Shown: positions 56,337 through 63,464, counted from the stretch's first letter. The stretch: 64,000 bases of DNA from Chlorobiota bacterium (GCA_022616535.1 JAKEEM010000008.1:1-64000), one strand, 5' to 3'. The notes: generated by a model not told the origin, from the sequence alone. Program-made: numbers and translations.

Positions 56337-56726
56337 ATGTATAAAAAAATCACAGCAATATTATTCTTAGCTTTGGCATTTTTTGTATTGGGTTCGGAAT
56401 CGAACTCGCAGACTATATATTTCTGCGAGGGTGTTGATGATAACGGTTACCCCATCACTGAAAGTGATGTATTTAATATTTCCCGTGACGGCGGTTATTT
56501 GTATGTTCTTGTCAGGCTGCCTTACGAAGTTGCCTGCCGTTCGGTAAGATTTGAACTCTACAAAGACGGCAATTATGACAATACAATTTACCTTGATACG
56601 GAAAAGAACTGGACCTGGTTCTGGAAAAAAATTACATTCTATAAATCCGGCAGGTTTACTGTTTATGCTTATGACTGCTTTGACTATATGCTCGTTTCGG
56701 GGAGTGTTAGAATTCAATTCAGATAA
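56337..56726 (+). CDS. Secreted small beta-rich protein (paralog of the preceding C-terminal domain)
   Basis: A 129-aa protein with a signal peptide (residues 1-24, ending 'SNSQ'), then a single beta-rich domain similar to the C-terminal domain of the gene before: 'YFCEGVDDNGYPITESDVF' corresponds to 'YFCEEYSGGQEIGKSDVF', and both end in a '(V/S)GxVxIxxR'-like strand. It lacks the charged repeat linker. Same operon, 33 bp apart. Function unknown. Confidence 0.78.
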   Translation: MYKKITAILFLALAFFVLGSESNSQTIYFCEGVDDNGYPITESDVFNISRDGGYLYVLVRLPYEVACRSVRFELYKDGNYDNTIYLDTEKNWTWFWKKITFYKSGRFTVYAYDCFDYMLVSGSVRIQFR

Positions 56727-56751
56727 CGTTATTTCATTTGTAATATTGTTT

Positions 56752-56790
56752 AAGGTCAACTGCATTTCAGCTGTTGACCTTTTCATTTTG
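56752..56790 (+). terminator. Rho-independent terminator
   Basis: AAGGTCAAC pairs with GTTGACCTT around a 12-base loop, followed by a short T-rich tract, after the secreted pair. Confidence 0.75.
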
Positions 56791-56799
56791 TGATAGTTC

Positions 56800-58233
56800 A
56801 TGCTCGATAAAATCAAGAGTCTTTCAAAACAAACGCTTATATACGGGACAAGCACAATAATCGGAAGATTTTTGAATTTCATCTTAGTCCCTTTCTACAC
56901 GAACGTTTTCCCTCCTTCGGAATACGGAATAGTAGCTGTTGTATTTGCATACATTGCGTTCTTAAACATCATATACGCATTTGGATTTGAGGCAGGGTAT
57001 TTCCGTTTTGCATCTTCTGTTGAAATCGGCGACGAGAAGCAGAACTTCTCACACCCGTTTTTTACGATTCTTATCAACAGTGCGTTCTTCTCCGCAATAA
57101 TTCTGCTTTTCTCAGGAACATTCTCCGAAGTTGCCGGAATCAAAGACAGTTCCTTCATCATATACTCAGCTTTCATTCTGTTCTTCGATGCCCTTTCTCT
57201 AGTCCCGTTTGCATATCTCCGTTTAAAGAACAAAGCCATGCTGTTTGCTACAATTAAGCTGCTCAATATCGTAATCAACGTTTCGTTAAACCTGCTTTTG
57301 ATTCTGGTTTTCAACTTCGGGCTTGTTGCCGTATTCATAAGCAACCTTGCTGCATCGCTTGTTACTTTTCTGGTTTTATCACCCGTTGTTTTCAGGAATC
57401 TTTCGCTTAAGTTTAACCGGGAGCTTTTCAAAGAGCTGTGGAAGTTTTCTGTTCCGTATCTGCCTGCGGCGCTCGCATCTATGGTTGTTCAGGTTTTGAG
57501 TGTTCTCATTGTACGCTACCTTACTAATGAGCAAACTGTCGGAATCTTCAACGCTAACTACAAGCTTGGCATTTTCATGATGCTCGTGGTTTCGATGTTT
57601 GAATACGCCTGGCGCCCGTTTTTCCTCAATAACGCAGGTGACCCCGGTGCCAAGCCGCTTTTTGCCAAGATACTCACTCTTTTCGTTGGCTCTGCATCGC
57701 TTATCTTTGTGCTGCTCAGCTTTACCATTGAGGATATCGTCCGCATCCCGTTGCCTTACAAGGGCTACATCATCGGGCAGAAATACTGGGGCGGCGTTGT
57801 AATCGTTCCAATCATACTGCTTGCTTACCTGTTTCTTGGAATTTACACCAATTTAATTGCCGGTATCTACATCGAAAAGAAGACCAAATACCTTCCGTTT
57901 ATCACGGGACTCGGCGCAGTGCTGAACATCGCCGCGTGCTTTACGCTTATACCACTGTGGGGGATTGCCGGCGCTGCCCTCTCTACTCTCATCAGCTATA
58001 TTGCAATGGCTGTGTATATGTATGTTGTAGTCCAGAAGTTTTACCCTGTTGAGTATGAATTCTCAAAAGTGTTAAGTCTAATTGTAATCGACATATTGGC
58101 AATTGCAGTCTTCTTCCTTTCATTCGGCTCGCTTGATTTGCTTTACCGCACTATCCTTGCACTGGTATTGAGCGCTGTTATTATCTACATCTCAGGTCTT
58201 TACAAAGCTAAGTTGCTGCTTCCAAACCAGTAA
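56800..58233 (+). CDS. Polysaccharide flippase (Wzx-like, MOP superfamily)
   Basis: A 477-aa membrane protein with about fourteen helices. The opening 'LIYGTSTIIGRFLNFILVPF' and 'YGIVAVVFAYIAFLNIIYAFGFE' are typical of O-antigen/teichoic export flippases, which move lipid-linked glycans across the inner membrane. Codons are visibly richer in C and G than in neighbouring genes, hinting at a different history. It stands alone between a terminator and a convergent gene. Its glycan is not identifiable. Confidence 0.87.
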   Translation: MLDKIKSLSKQTLIYGTSTIIGRFLNFILVPFYTNVFPPSEYGIVAVVFAYIAFLNIIYAFGFEAGYFRFASSVEIGDEKQNFSHPFFTILINSAFFSAIILLFSGTFSEVAGIKDSSFIIYSAFILFFDALSLVPFAYLRLKNKAMLFATIKLLNIVINVSLNLLLILVFNFGLVAVFISNLAASLVTFLVLSPVVFRNLSLKFNRELFKELWKFSVPYLPAALASMVVQVLSVLIVRYLTNEQTVGIFNANYKLGIFMMLVVSMFEYAWRPFFLNNAGDPGAKPLFAKILTLFVGSASLIFVLLSFTIEDIVRIPLPYKGYIIGQKYWGGVVIVPIILLAYLFLGIYTNLIAGIYIEKKTKYLPFITGLGAVLNIAACFTLIPLWGIAGAALSTLISYIAMAVYMYVVVQKFYPVEYEFSKVLSLIVIDILAIAVFFLSFGSLDLLYRTILALVLSAVIIYISGLYKAKLLLPNQ

Positions 58234-58276
58234 TTCCATTTTATTCACTATTTCACAATTCACTATTTCGCTATTT

Positions 58277-58963
58277 CTAATGATGGTGATGATGATGCTC
58301 GCTGTGTATTTCATCAAGCAGTTCCTTCTTGTTGCTTACTCCGGCATTCAGCGAAACAATGTAGCTCGGCACTCCGATATCATTCATCACGCAGGGGATT
58401 AAGACCGAAACAATGAGTATCGGCAGAAACAACAGCGCTTTGAGTGAAATCACCTCCACGCCGTAGGTGATTAAATACATACCCGCAGCAGTTGAGGAGA
58501 GCAGTATATGCAAGCCGTGAGTGAATCGCGAGAGCCGCCTTACTGATTGCGAGAGTCCGTAGCCAAGCAGTGCTCCCGCTGTTATGAATGACCATGATAA
58601 TGCGGGCTCTTCGATTATGCAGACGTGAAAGTGCATATCGTAGCCCAAAAGGAGCCCACCGAGGTATGGCAGTACAATATCGCTCAGTGAACAGGTTACG
58701 GCTGATGATACGACAGCTACCAGCAGGCCGAGCCATAGCGCGCTTTTGTATTTCGATAGCAGCGAGGCGGGAGTGAGAGCCGCAAAGAACAGGTGGGAAA
58801 TGAAGAAACCCTCGAACAAATTCTCTGTCTCGGGTGCGGCTTGGGGGAAAAACGCAAGCTTGAGCACTGCAATTACCAGAGCCGCCCCGATTACCGCTCC
58901 TGCCGTGAAGCGCCAGTGAGTGCTTAGCTCGTCGATGAATATGTTTTCGTGGAGGTGCTTCAA
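58277..58963 (-). CDS. Polytopic membrane protein with natural C-terminal His6, unknown function
   Basis: A 228-aa protein starting with TTG. About six to seven hydrophobic helices occupy residues 18-195, with His-rich loops ('DMHFHVCIIEEP') and an ending 'DEIHSEHHHHHH' encoded by CAT/CAC codons before the stop. The His cluster could bind divalent metals; no transporter family was recognised. Base composition is GC-richer than the surroundings, like the adjacent flippase, so both may have arrived together. Confidence 0.72.
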   Translation of the reverse strand: MKHLHENIFIDELSTHWRFTAGAVIGAALVIAVLKLAFFPQAAPETENLFEGFFISHLFFAALTPASLLSKYKSALWLGLLVAVVSSAVTCSLSDIVLPYLGGLLLGYDMHFHVCIIEEPALSWSFITAGALLGYGLSQSVRRLSRFTHGLHILLSSTAAGMYLITYGVEVISLKALLFLPILIVSVLIPCVMNDIGVPSYIVSLNAGVSNKKELLDEIHSEHHHHHH

Positions 58964-58973
58964 ATGTCAAACG

Positions 58974-59062
58974 TCAAATGTGAAACCTCAAATGTCAAAT
59001 GTGAAACCTCAAACGGAATACGTGAGATGAAAGTTGTTAAATCCCTGCCTGCAGCAGGCAGG
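58974..59062. repeat. Short direct repeats and a 9-bp-arm palindrome
   Basis: A 19-bp sequence (TCAAATGTGAAACCTCAAA) occurs at 58974-58992 and again at 58995-59013. At 59044-59062 CCTGCCTGC and GCAGGCAGG form a perfect palindrome with a one-base centre, like small GC-rich repeats at 59893 and 60001. Confidence 0.75.
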
Positions 59063-59087
59063 CGAATCCGCATTCCCAAATCCGAAA

Positions 59088-59366
59088 TCATGGTATGTAT
59101 TCTTTTAACCGTTTTCTGATTTCCTCCTTATTAATCATATTGCCTTCGTTTAATTGGATTACGATGTCTTCGATAATTTTCTTCGCTTCATCCTTGCGGT
59201 AGTCTTTGATGAAGCCGTCGTAGTAGCTTGTGCCCGCCATTGCGCGGTTGATTTCAGCGTGCTTGTTGTTTTCGTTAAGCTCGGTATAATACACAACGCG
59301 GAACCTCTGGTTGTAGAGCTTATCCTTGTAGATTTCGAACATTATCTTGTCGGATTCAAATGCCAT
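59088..59366 (-). CDS. Small protein, unknown function
   Basis: A 92-aa hydrophilic protein with no recognised domain. The first half has a beta-type 'KLYNQRFRVVYYTELNEN', the second half is helical ('EAKKIIEDIVIQLNEG'). It lies at the edge of a repeat-rich region and may be an orphan remnant or an accessory gene. A degenerate 9-bp tandem repeat sits directly upstream of its start. Confidence 0.5.
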   Translation of the reverse strand: MAFESDKIMFEIYKDKLYNQRFRVVYYTELNENNKHAEINRAMAGTSYYDGFIKDYRKDEAKKIIEDIVIQLNEGNMINKEEIRKRLKEYIP

Positions 59367-59372
59367 CTATAT

Positions 59373-59426
59373 GAGTTTGTTAAGTTTATTAAGTTCATTA
59401 AGTTTGTTGAGTTCATTAAGTTCACA
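59373..59426. repeat. Degenerate 9-bp tandem repeat
   Basis: Six units of the form RAGTTYRTT follow each other (GAGTTTGTT, AAGTTTATT, AAGTTCATT and so on). The tract is immediately upstream of the minus-strand gene at 59088. Confidence 0.8.
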
Positions 59427-59564
59427 ACTAATCAACTGGTTAACACCTTCACCGATTTACTGATTTGCAAATTTACCCCAAACGATTGTATAAGGCAACG
59501 TAATTCAATGAACCCTCCGTTCCGGCGTTTTTTTACCGATTTTTTCATCCGGAAAATATTTTGC

Positions 59565-59593
59565 GTGTTCCAAATCCGATATTATGTAAAGTT
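59565..59593. repeat. dif-like repeat, copy 2
   Basis: Positions 59571-59593 equal 2012-2034 over 23 bp, with the same ATATTATGTAAAGTT half-site. The left 11 bases match in 8 positions. See copy 1 for the comparison with dif. Confidence 0.4.
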
Positions 59594-59727
59594 AGGTGAA
59601 ATATTTGGCGAATTTTTTTTATAATCAATAAATTTTTCATCTCATCGTGAAATTTTTGGCTAATCCGGCTTAAAAATGCAGTATGCATTGGATTTGAATG
59701 ATACTTTATTTCATACTTTTACCAAAA

Positions 59728-59759
59728 TGTAGGGGCGACCCGTCGGGTCGCACCCTACA
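59728..59759. repeat. Palindromic repeat with TGTAGGG/CCCTACA ends
   Basis: Arms TGTAGGG and CCCTACA enclose a central palindrome GCGACCC-GTC-GGGTCGC. The unit looks like a miniature dispersed repeat; only one copy was seen in this window. Confidence 0.7.
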
Positions 59760-59979
59760 GATGACTTTGCTTTACGTAATTATTTATTTTCATATATTTT
59801 TGCGGTGGTAAGGTAATTACATTAATATTACCCATAATATTAAGTGGTAACAATGCAAAAAGAAATCCCTCATCCCTGAGCGAAGCGTCTGCCCGCCCAC
59901 TGGCGGAAAGGGTCTTGTTTTAAACATTTTTGCTGCAGCTGCGGTTGCGGGTCTAAGACCTGATACGAACTTTCAAATT

Positions 59980-60041
59980 GTTCTTTTTGTCTTGACACCC
60001 GCCTGCGGAACGGGCAGGCAAAAAGAACCAAAAAAGTCAAG
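59980..60041. repeat. Nested repeat: GC-rich hairpin inside an AT-rich inverted repeat
   Basis: GTTCTTTTTG (59980-59989) pairs with CAAAAAGAAC (60019-60028), and CTTGAC (59991-59996) with GTCAAG (60036-60041). Between them sits a GC-rich hairpin GCCTGC/GCAGGC (60001-60019). The GC-rich part appears inserted into an older repeat. Confidence 0.65.
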
Positions 60042-60128
60042 TCTGTTTAAAAATGGCTAAAATTGACTTCATCCGCTGCCAAAAAATAAACTAAGTATTT
60101 CTCGTATAGTACGTTTCGGAAATTTCAA

Positions 60129-60800
60129 TTAACTTCCCAATATCGCCTCCGCAATCGTAGTCGCCCCTGCGCCGAATTCATCTTTTAGCTCGTCCCATTT
60201 TTTGCCAATCTCCGTTTGGTTTGGGATAAGCTTGTCGTCTCTAATTTCCTCGCCGGCTTTAAAATTCAAATCGCACGCGTAAACGTTTTGGGGATTCTTG
60301 TAATCGTAAATCGGCATACCGAACCGCCTGCAAACCACAGGTCTTGCCTCGTAAATTGTGCATTCGCCTTCAGGTCCGAGCGCGGGGCAGGGGGGGTTTA
60401 TGCTCCCCTCCTTAGTTAAGGAGGGGTGGCTCGAAGAGACGGGGTGGTCTGTGCTTTTGACCCCCTCCCGCTTTGCGAATTCCCCCTTGCTAAAGGGGAG
60501 ACTTTCATTCTTCGCCGAGTGGTCAGTTTCTAATCCCCCTAAATCCCCCTTTATAAGGGGGACTTTCTCAAGATACTCCTTCGCTTTTTGTTTCAGCTCC
60601 GCTTGGCGTTCCAAAGGCAGAGTTTTTACGTGCTCCCTTATTATCCACCCGTCAAGGGGAGTGATACGGAAAATCTGCGAGCAGCATTTTGAGCATCCCC
60701 TGCGGCATTGGATTTTGCTGCCGTAAAGCTCAAGGCTGCGGTCAAATTCCGTTTGAACTAAGTGCGTTATATCGTAAAATTTTTGTTTGAAGTCAGGCAT
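60129..60800 (-). CDS. YkgJ-family cysteine-cluster protein with repeat-derived insert
   Basis: A 223-aa protein. 'CRRGCSKCC' (Cys32, 36, 39, 40) and 'CPALGPEGECTIYEARPVVCRRFG' in pieces (Cys138, 147, 157) form the CxxxCxxCC...C metal-binding cluster of the YkgJ family (zinc or iron binding, exact role unknown). Residues ~80-136 are encoded by copies of the dispersed C-rich palindromic repeat and do not look like family sequence ('LPFSKGEFAKREG', 'SSSHPSLTKEGS'). The frame stays open, so the gene may still function with an extra loop. Confidence 0.82.
   Translation of the reverse strand: MPDFKQKFYDITHLVQTEFDRSLELYGSKIQCRRGCSKCCSQIFRITPLDGWIIREHVKTLPLERQAELKQKAKEYLEKVPLIKGDLGGLETDHSAKNESLPFSKGEFAKREGVKSTDHPVSSSHPSLTKEGSINPPCPALGPEGECTIYEARPVVCRRFGMPIYDYKNPQNVYACDLNFKAGEEIRDDKLIPNQTEIGKKWDELKDEFGAGATTIAEAILGS
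60393..60563. repeat. Dispersed C-rich palindromic repeats inside the YkgJ gene
   Basis: At least three units (CTCCTTAGTTAAGGAG near 60407, CCCCTTGCTAAAGGGG near 60482, CCCCCTTTATAAGGGGG near 60545) lie within the coding region, keeping the frame. The same family is found in spacers at 2.1 and 6.9 kb. Confidence 0.8.
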
Positions 60801-60817
60801 AGTTTTTTAGACCCCCT

Positions 60818-60945
60818 CGGTCTTCGACCACTCCCCCTTAGTAAGGGGGAGACTTGCGCACGTCCCCTCCTTAGCAAGACCCGAAGGGCTGTTGCTGCTT
60901 CCCAGCAACGTAACGGGTGCACGAAGTGCGGGGTGGTCTATGGAA
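60818..60945. repeat. Further dispersed C-rich palindromic repeats upstream of the YkgJ gene
   Basis: CCCCCTTAGTAAGGGGG near 60832 and a second unit starting TCCCCTCCTTAGCAAG near 60864 and closing with GCGGGGTGGTC at about 60945 lie directly upstream of the YkgJ start. An intervening GC-rich segment holds CTGCTTCCCAGCAACG. Confidence 0.7.
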
Positions 60946-61009
60946 CAAAATTACGGCATTAATATTATAAATCTTATGAATTTTTGGCTCCGCTTTTAGC
61001 TCAGGTTTT

Positions 61010-61017
61010 CGAATTTT
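61010..61017. repeat. Target-site duplication, left copy
   Basis: CGAATTTT directly abuts the left terminal repeat of the mobile element and is repeated exactly at 63574-63581. An 8-bp duplication is typical of the IS1 family (8-9 bp). Confidence 0.88.
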
Positions 61018-61033
61018 GGTAGTGTTACGTTTT
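61018..61033 (+). repeat. Left terminal inverted repeat of the IS1-like element
   Basis: GGTAGTGTTACGTTTT; identical to the reverse complement of 63558-63573. The GGTxxTG start resembles ends of IS1 elements. Confidence 0.88.
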
Positions 61034-61093
61034 GAATTGTGCATTTTAGGTTATTTTTCATTATTTTAATTGATTATTAATTAAAAATTTATT

Positions 61094-61621
61094 ATGGAAA
61101 TATGGCTCTTAATTGGCGGTTCTCTTTTGGGTTTCGGTATAAGTTATTTACTCCAAAAACTTTCATATAAAGACGAATATTATAAAAAGCTGATTGATAA
61201 AAGATTACAAGCATATGAATTAGTTGAAATTGTATTAGGTAAAATGAAAAGATTTGGCGAGACGTTGGATATGCAGGGTTTTCATCCCTATCACGCTGTT
61301 TTTGCAACAGAAGAGAGCCGTGCTGAATTTTATGTCCTATTGTTAAAAGCAAATGAAAAATCATATTTATTTAGCAAAGAATTAGACTCTGAATTTAAAA
61401 GTTTCGGATATTTTGTATATGGTAATATATATCCACCTTCTGAAGTAAAAGAAACTGCCATAAAACACTTTATAGTATTACAAAAACATTGTGAAAACAT
61501 CGAAAGTTTAATAAAAAAAGATTTAAAAGAATTGCACAAAGTCGAACCTTTCCTTAACGAAGAAAGAATAAAATTATCAGAAGTAAGAGCAAAAGAACAA
61601 CAATCCACCGATAAAAAATAA
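61094..61621 (+). CDS. Membrane-anchored passenger protein of the IS1-like element, unknown
   Basis: A 175-aa protein. One N-terminal membrane helix (residues ~3-20, 'IWLLIGGSLLGFGISYLL') is followed by a long helical, charged cytoplasmic domain with no recognised family. The body (25-170) has coiled-coil-like heptads. It is the leftmost cargo gene, reading inwards, and its last 68 bp overlap the end of the convergent gene 61554-61781. It may be an immunity, toxin or sensing partner of the other cargo genes, but nothing in the sequence fixes this. Confidence 0.62.
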   Translation: MEIWLLIGGSLLGFGISYLLQKLSYKDEYYKKLIDKRLQAYELVEIVLGKMKRFGETLDMQGFHPYHAVFATEESRAEFYVLLLKANEKSYLFSKELDSEFKSFGYFVYGNIYPPSEVKETAIKHFIVLQKHCENIESLIKKDLKELHKVEPFLNEERIKLSEVRAKEQQSTDKK

Positions 61622-61781
61622 TTCTTTTTTTGTTTTTTTTATTAAGTTCATCAATATATATTTTTAATTTTAATACTGCACCGATACTGACTTCGGTTTT
61701 AGAAGTCCCTAAAATATTATGAATTTCCAACAAGAAAGAACTTTGCTCTGGTGACAACCAATATTGTTTATCTCTTTTCAT
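61554..61781 (-). CDS. Ribbon-helix-helix-like protein with C-terminal membrane helix
   Basis: A 75-aa protein whose ATG overlaps the transposase stop (ATGA), so it is translated in tandem with the transposase. 'YWLSPEQSSFLLEIHNIL' and 'KTEVSIGAVLKLKIYIDELNKK' (residues ~7-50) look like a ribbon-helix-helix DNA-binding fold. A Leu/Ile-rich helix follows at the C-terminus. The last part is antisense to the convergent gene, so the membrane helix could be coincidence. Possibly a regulator of transposition; start at 61781 preferred over the longer frame from 61832 for its coupling. Confidence 0.5.
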   Translation of the reverse strand: MKRDKQYWLSPEQSSFLLEIHNILGTSKTEVSIGAVLKLKIYIDELNKKNKKRIIFYRWIVVLLLLLLIILFFLR

Positions 61782-62629
61782 ACAGCCATTTTCCTTTCTT
61801 TTTCTACCCCTAAGAAGTCTTCCCAATCCCAAATGGTATTGGTTATTCCTGCGACCATTGCAGGGGTGGCTCTTAATGATTTGTGGATTCTCATAAAATT
61901 ATAGTGGAAAAAATGTAAGCTAACTGCATATTTTAAATTGTCTAATTTCTTTGAAAATGCGTTAGTTAGTCTTGTAAATCTACGCATATTCATACGCATT
62001 GTTAGATTTTGTCTTTCAACATAGCTTGTAGAGATATGCTCTAATTTCGGTTCACCGATTAAAGAAATTATTTGAGTTTTTTTTATTTCCGCAGGGCTGT
62101 ATCTTTTTTCTTCTTTGTAATCCTCGCCATATACTTTATGGAGTTGTGCATAGTCAATTTGATTTCCAAAAATCCTTCTAACAGCGTGATAATAAGGTTT
62201 AAAACTATCGCTTGTTAATTGAAAACGAGTTATAACTCTTTGCTGTAAATCTCTTAAAAATGTATATGTATTTTCAAGACTTCTTTTGCCTGTTAAATAA
62301 TTTGTTACTAATTTCGTTTCAGCGTCAAGAGCTACAAATGTATATTGGTCGCCAATATCAGAACTTTTGCCATACCATTTTTGGTCAAGGTCAATTTGTT
62401 TTTGTTTTTTCTGAACGTAAGCCCAAATTTCATCAATTTGTATAAAATTGGATTTAATGTTTACTACATTTCTATCGTGTAAATCCAATGCTTTTTTTCC
62501 TGCTATTTCAAGAAGTCTTAAAATAGCTCCAGCGTGAACGTTAAGCATTCTTGAGATTGAACGGATTGAATTTCCCTCTACGAGTGAGTTAAGGATTTGG
62601 ATTTGTTTGTATATCGGAAGAATGTTCAT
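61778..62629 (-). CDS. IS1-family transposase (single-frame type)
   Basis: A 283-aa transposase from the ATG at 62629, which is preceded by AGGAG at 6 bp. An N-terminal helix-turn-helix ('LVEGNSIRSISRMLNVHAGAILRLLE') is followed by a DDE domain with Asp in 'QIDEIWAYV', Asp in 'ALDAETKL' and Glu in 'YVERQNLTMR', and the family's 'HYNFMRIHKSLRATPAM' tail. An open frame reaches upstream to 62797, and an ATG at 62773 also has a good ribosome site (GAGGGG), so a longer N-terminus (~331 aa) is possible. 'MNILP' matches the usual family start. Confidence 0.88.
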   Translation of the reverse strand: MNILPIYKQIQILNSLVEGNSIRSISRMLNVHAGAILRLLEIAGKKALDLHDRNVVNIKSNFIQIDEIWAYVQKKQKQIDLDQKWYGKSSDIGDQYTFVALDAETKLVTNYLTGKRSLENTYTFLRDLQQRVITRFQLTSDSFKPYYHAVRRIFGNQIDYAQLHKVYGEDYKEEKRYSPAEIKKTQIISLIGEPKLEHISTSYVERQNLTMRMNMRRFTRLTNAFSKKLDNLKYAVSLHFFHYNFMRIHKSLRATPAMVAGITNTIWDWEDFLGVEKERKMAV

Positions 62630-62659
62630 AGTAAGCTCCTTTTCTTTTGGCTTACTATG
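62627..62659 (-). promoter_or_regulatory. Hairpin sequestering the transposase start codon
   Basis: CATAGTAAGC (62627-62636) and GCTTACTATG (62650-62659) are perfect 10-bp inverted arms. In the transposase mRNA the stem contains the ATG at 62629 and part of the AGGAG site; the rest of the purine-rich site is in the loop. Such a fold would lower transposase synthesis. Confidence 0.65.
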
Positions 62660-62784
62660 AGTTATCTTTGTAGCAGAATCACTGTCTTGTTCATAGCAAG
62701 CTGTGATTTTAGGGGTTATCGAGTGGTCTAAACACTCTTTAATCCCGCTTTTATTTACTACAAAGATATACATTTTGTTCCCCT

Positions 62785-62799
62785 CTATGAGTATCATAG
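62785..62799. repeat. Short palindrome upstream of the transposase gene
   Basis: CTATGA-GTA-TCATAG forms a 6-bp-arm palindrome overlapping the most upstream in-frame ATG (62797). It could be an operator for the ribbon-helix-helix-like protein (inference). Confidence 0.4.
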
Positions 62800-62833
62800 A
62801 TTGATATTTTTTTATAAATTTACGATATTTGTG

Positions 62834-62896
62834 TAGTCAGTAGCGATAGAAATGCGAGTTCTATCGCTTATTCTTTAAAGAATATTTTACTGACTA
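62834..62896. promoter_or_regulatory. Three-way-junction palindrome cluster inside the IS1-like element
   Basis: Outer arms TAGTCAGTA (62834-62842) and TACTGACTA (62888-62896) enclose two inner palindromes: AGCGATAGAA/TTCTATCGCT (62842-62868) and the perfect TATTCTTTAAAGAATA (62869-62884). The 63-bp unit can fold into a cross-like structure. It lies between the divergent transposase and HNH genes, where it may hold their promoters or a protein-binding structure. Confidence 0.65.
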
Positions 62897-62946
62897 TATA
62901 TTTTAAAAGAACTTTTATTTAACACCCTGAAAGGAGTTAAAAACTT

Positions 62947-63246
62947 ATGGCACGTCAACCAAATACTGATGTAAATGGTAATTCCTTTTCCAGCTCTGTC
63001 AAAACAAATGTTTGGGAAAAAGGAAGTCTCATTAGTGGTTATGATGCCAGCGAATGGCGTAGAGATAAATGTGGTCGAGCAATGAAATATTCTGAACACG
63101 GCAATAGACAACACGAATTTGGCTGGGAAATTGACCATATTAAACCTGTCGCCAAAGGTGGCACTGATGATTTAAGTAATTTACAACCACTTTATTGGGA
63201 AAATAATGCCTCAAAAGGTGATACATATCCGTGGAATTGTCCTTAA
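62947..63246 (+). CDS. HNH endonuclease (passenger gene)
   Basis: A 99-aa nuclease. The HNH core 'EIDHIKPVAKGGTDDLSNLQ' at residues 61-80 followed by 'WENNASKGD' supplies the Asp-His pair, the central Asn and the final Asn. An upstream Cys ('DKCG') is a remnant of the treble-clef knuckle. Ribosome site AAAGGAG 10 bp before the ATG. Small HNH proteins of this sort occur widely as free genes in Bacteroidetes. Here it is carried inside an insertion element and may nick or cut DNA, perhaps helping spread or defending its host. It overlaps the convergent 73-aa gene by 4 bp. Confidence 0.85.
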   Translation: MARQPNTDVNGNSFSSSVKTNVWEKGSLISGYDASEWRRDKCGRAMKYSEHGNRQHEFGWEIDHIKPVAKGGTDDLSNLQPLYWENNASKGDTYPWNCP

Positions 63247-63464
63247 ATTTTGGGAAATATTTTTTCATTTAAGTCATTAGCTATTTTTTTAGCTTTTTCG
63301 TCGGAAGCACTTATAATTAAAGCATCAATGAATTTGACTTCATAATTGCTTCCTTCCGAAAAAATAGGATAAACAGAATATCCCCCCGCCAATAATTTTT
63401 CATACATACGATAATTTCTATCGTGTGTAGTCATATTTTGCGGTGATTCTATTTTTGCTTCCAT
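63243..63464 (-). CDS. 73-aa passenger protein, unknown function
   Basis: Small soluble protein convergent with the HNH gene (overlap 4 bp). It shows 'NYRMYEKLLAGGYSVYPIF' and an alternating 'YEVKFIDALIISASDEKAKKIA' segment typical of a small alpha/beta domain. No family recognised. Tight packing with HNH suggests a partner, perhaps an inhibitor, but that is speculation. Confidence 0.5.
   Translation of the reverse strand: MEAKIESPQNMTTHDRNYRMYEKLLAGGYSVYPIFSEGSNYEVKFIDALIISASDEKAKKIANDLNEKIFPKI

Larger units (their letters stand above)
59367..60128. other. Repeat-rich spacer without genes
   Basis: These 762 bp contain no convincing gene. They hold a 9-bp tandem repeat (59373-59426), the second dif-like repeat (59571), a 32-bp palindromic repeat (59728-59759), a GC-rich CCGCC/GGCGG hairpin (59893-59906) and a nested repeat (59980-60041). 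The area looks like a landing zone for small repeated elements. Confidence 0.65.

Noticed and set aside
58261-58310. Cloning-vector contamination suggested by the His6 tail
   Set aside because: The codons are mixed CAT/CAC, and surrounding sequence is ordinary chromosomal text without vector features.
59154-59624. 156-codon plus-strand frame with repeated FIKF-type residues
   Set aside because: It is antisense to the small gene at 59088 and continues through the 9-bp tandem repeat and dif-like repeat; its periodic residues come from the DNA repeat.
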